A stretch of 5,370 bases of DNA from Nitrosopumilaceae archaeon (GTDB lineage Archaea; Thermoproteota; Nitrososphaeria; Nitrososphaerales; Nitrosopumilaceae), in the NCBI GenBank assembly GCA_021296165.1, contig JAGWAW010000109.1, positions 1-5,370 on the forward strand, read 5' to 3'. Position 1 is the stretch's first letter; each line of letters starts with the position of its first letter. Shown one piece after another: positions 5,349-5,370 of this stretch. Made by a program: the position numbers and the translations under genes. The notes beneath the pieces were generated by a model that saw nothing but the letters and a program-made list of their open reading frames with translations, was not told the DNA's origin and searched no databases.

Positions 5349-5370
5349 CCAACGCGCCGCCGGGCGCGGC

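Noticed and set aside
1..5370. CRISPR array, insertion sequence, toxin-antitoxin or defence genes
   Set aside because: No regularly spaced repeats, transposase, terminal repeats or defence motifs seen; all identified genes are housekeeping or metabolic.

Overview
The window reads as chromosomal DNA from an archaeon. The deciding gene is a complete transcription factor E (TFE alpha, winged helix plus zinc ribbon), supported by an archaeal-type HflX, an archaeal tRNA C56 2'-O-methyltransferase (Trm56), and TATA-box promoters of archaeal type placed so that transcripts are leaderless or nearly so. The DNA is GC-rich, yet it uses ATA freely for Ile and AGG for Arg. Together these suggest a high-GC member of Thaumarchaeota (Nitrososphaerota), with Cenarchaeum symbiosum the best guess. 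The lineage is inferred; only 'archaeon' is firm. All genes lie on the + strand.

Layout: (1) A TATA-like box at 94-105 precedes a compact three-gene operon. It holds an RNase H/RuvC-like protein (152-781), HflX GTPase (783-1859, 1-nt gap) and Trm56 (1856-2392, 4-nt ATGA overlap). The last two act on ribosomes and tRNA, so a role in RNA processing or translation is plausible for the first. (2) A 265-bp spacer holds an imperfect inverted repeat and a clear TATA box, followed by tfe (2658-3173), which starts at a TTG that probably coincides with the transcript's 5' end. (3) A 129-bp spacer holds a strong extended hairpin (3220-3266) and another TATA box. It leads a two-gene unit of a small helical protein of unknown function (3330-3707) and an aldehyde dehydrogenase of the succinate-semialdehyde dehydrogenase type (3715-5106, 7-nt gap). 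(4) The last 264 bp hold no convincing gene. They contain two inverted-repeat structures, the stronger at 5236-5293, and end in a strong TATA box (5339-5348) for a gene starting just past the window.

I see no mobile element, CRISPR array, tRNA or rRNA, and no clearly new multi-gene system. The most open questions are the RuvC-like protein tied to the translation operon, the unknown partner of the aldehyde dehydrogenase, and the two strong intergenic hairpins.
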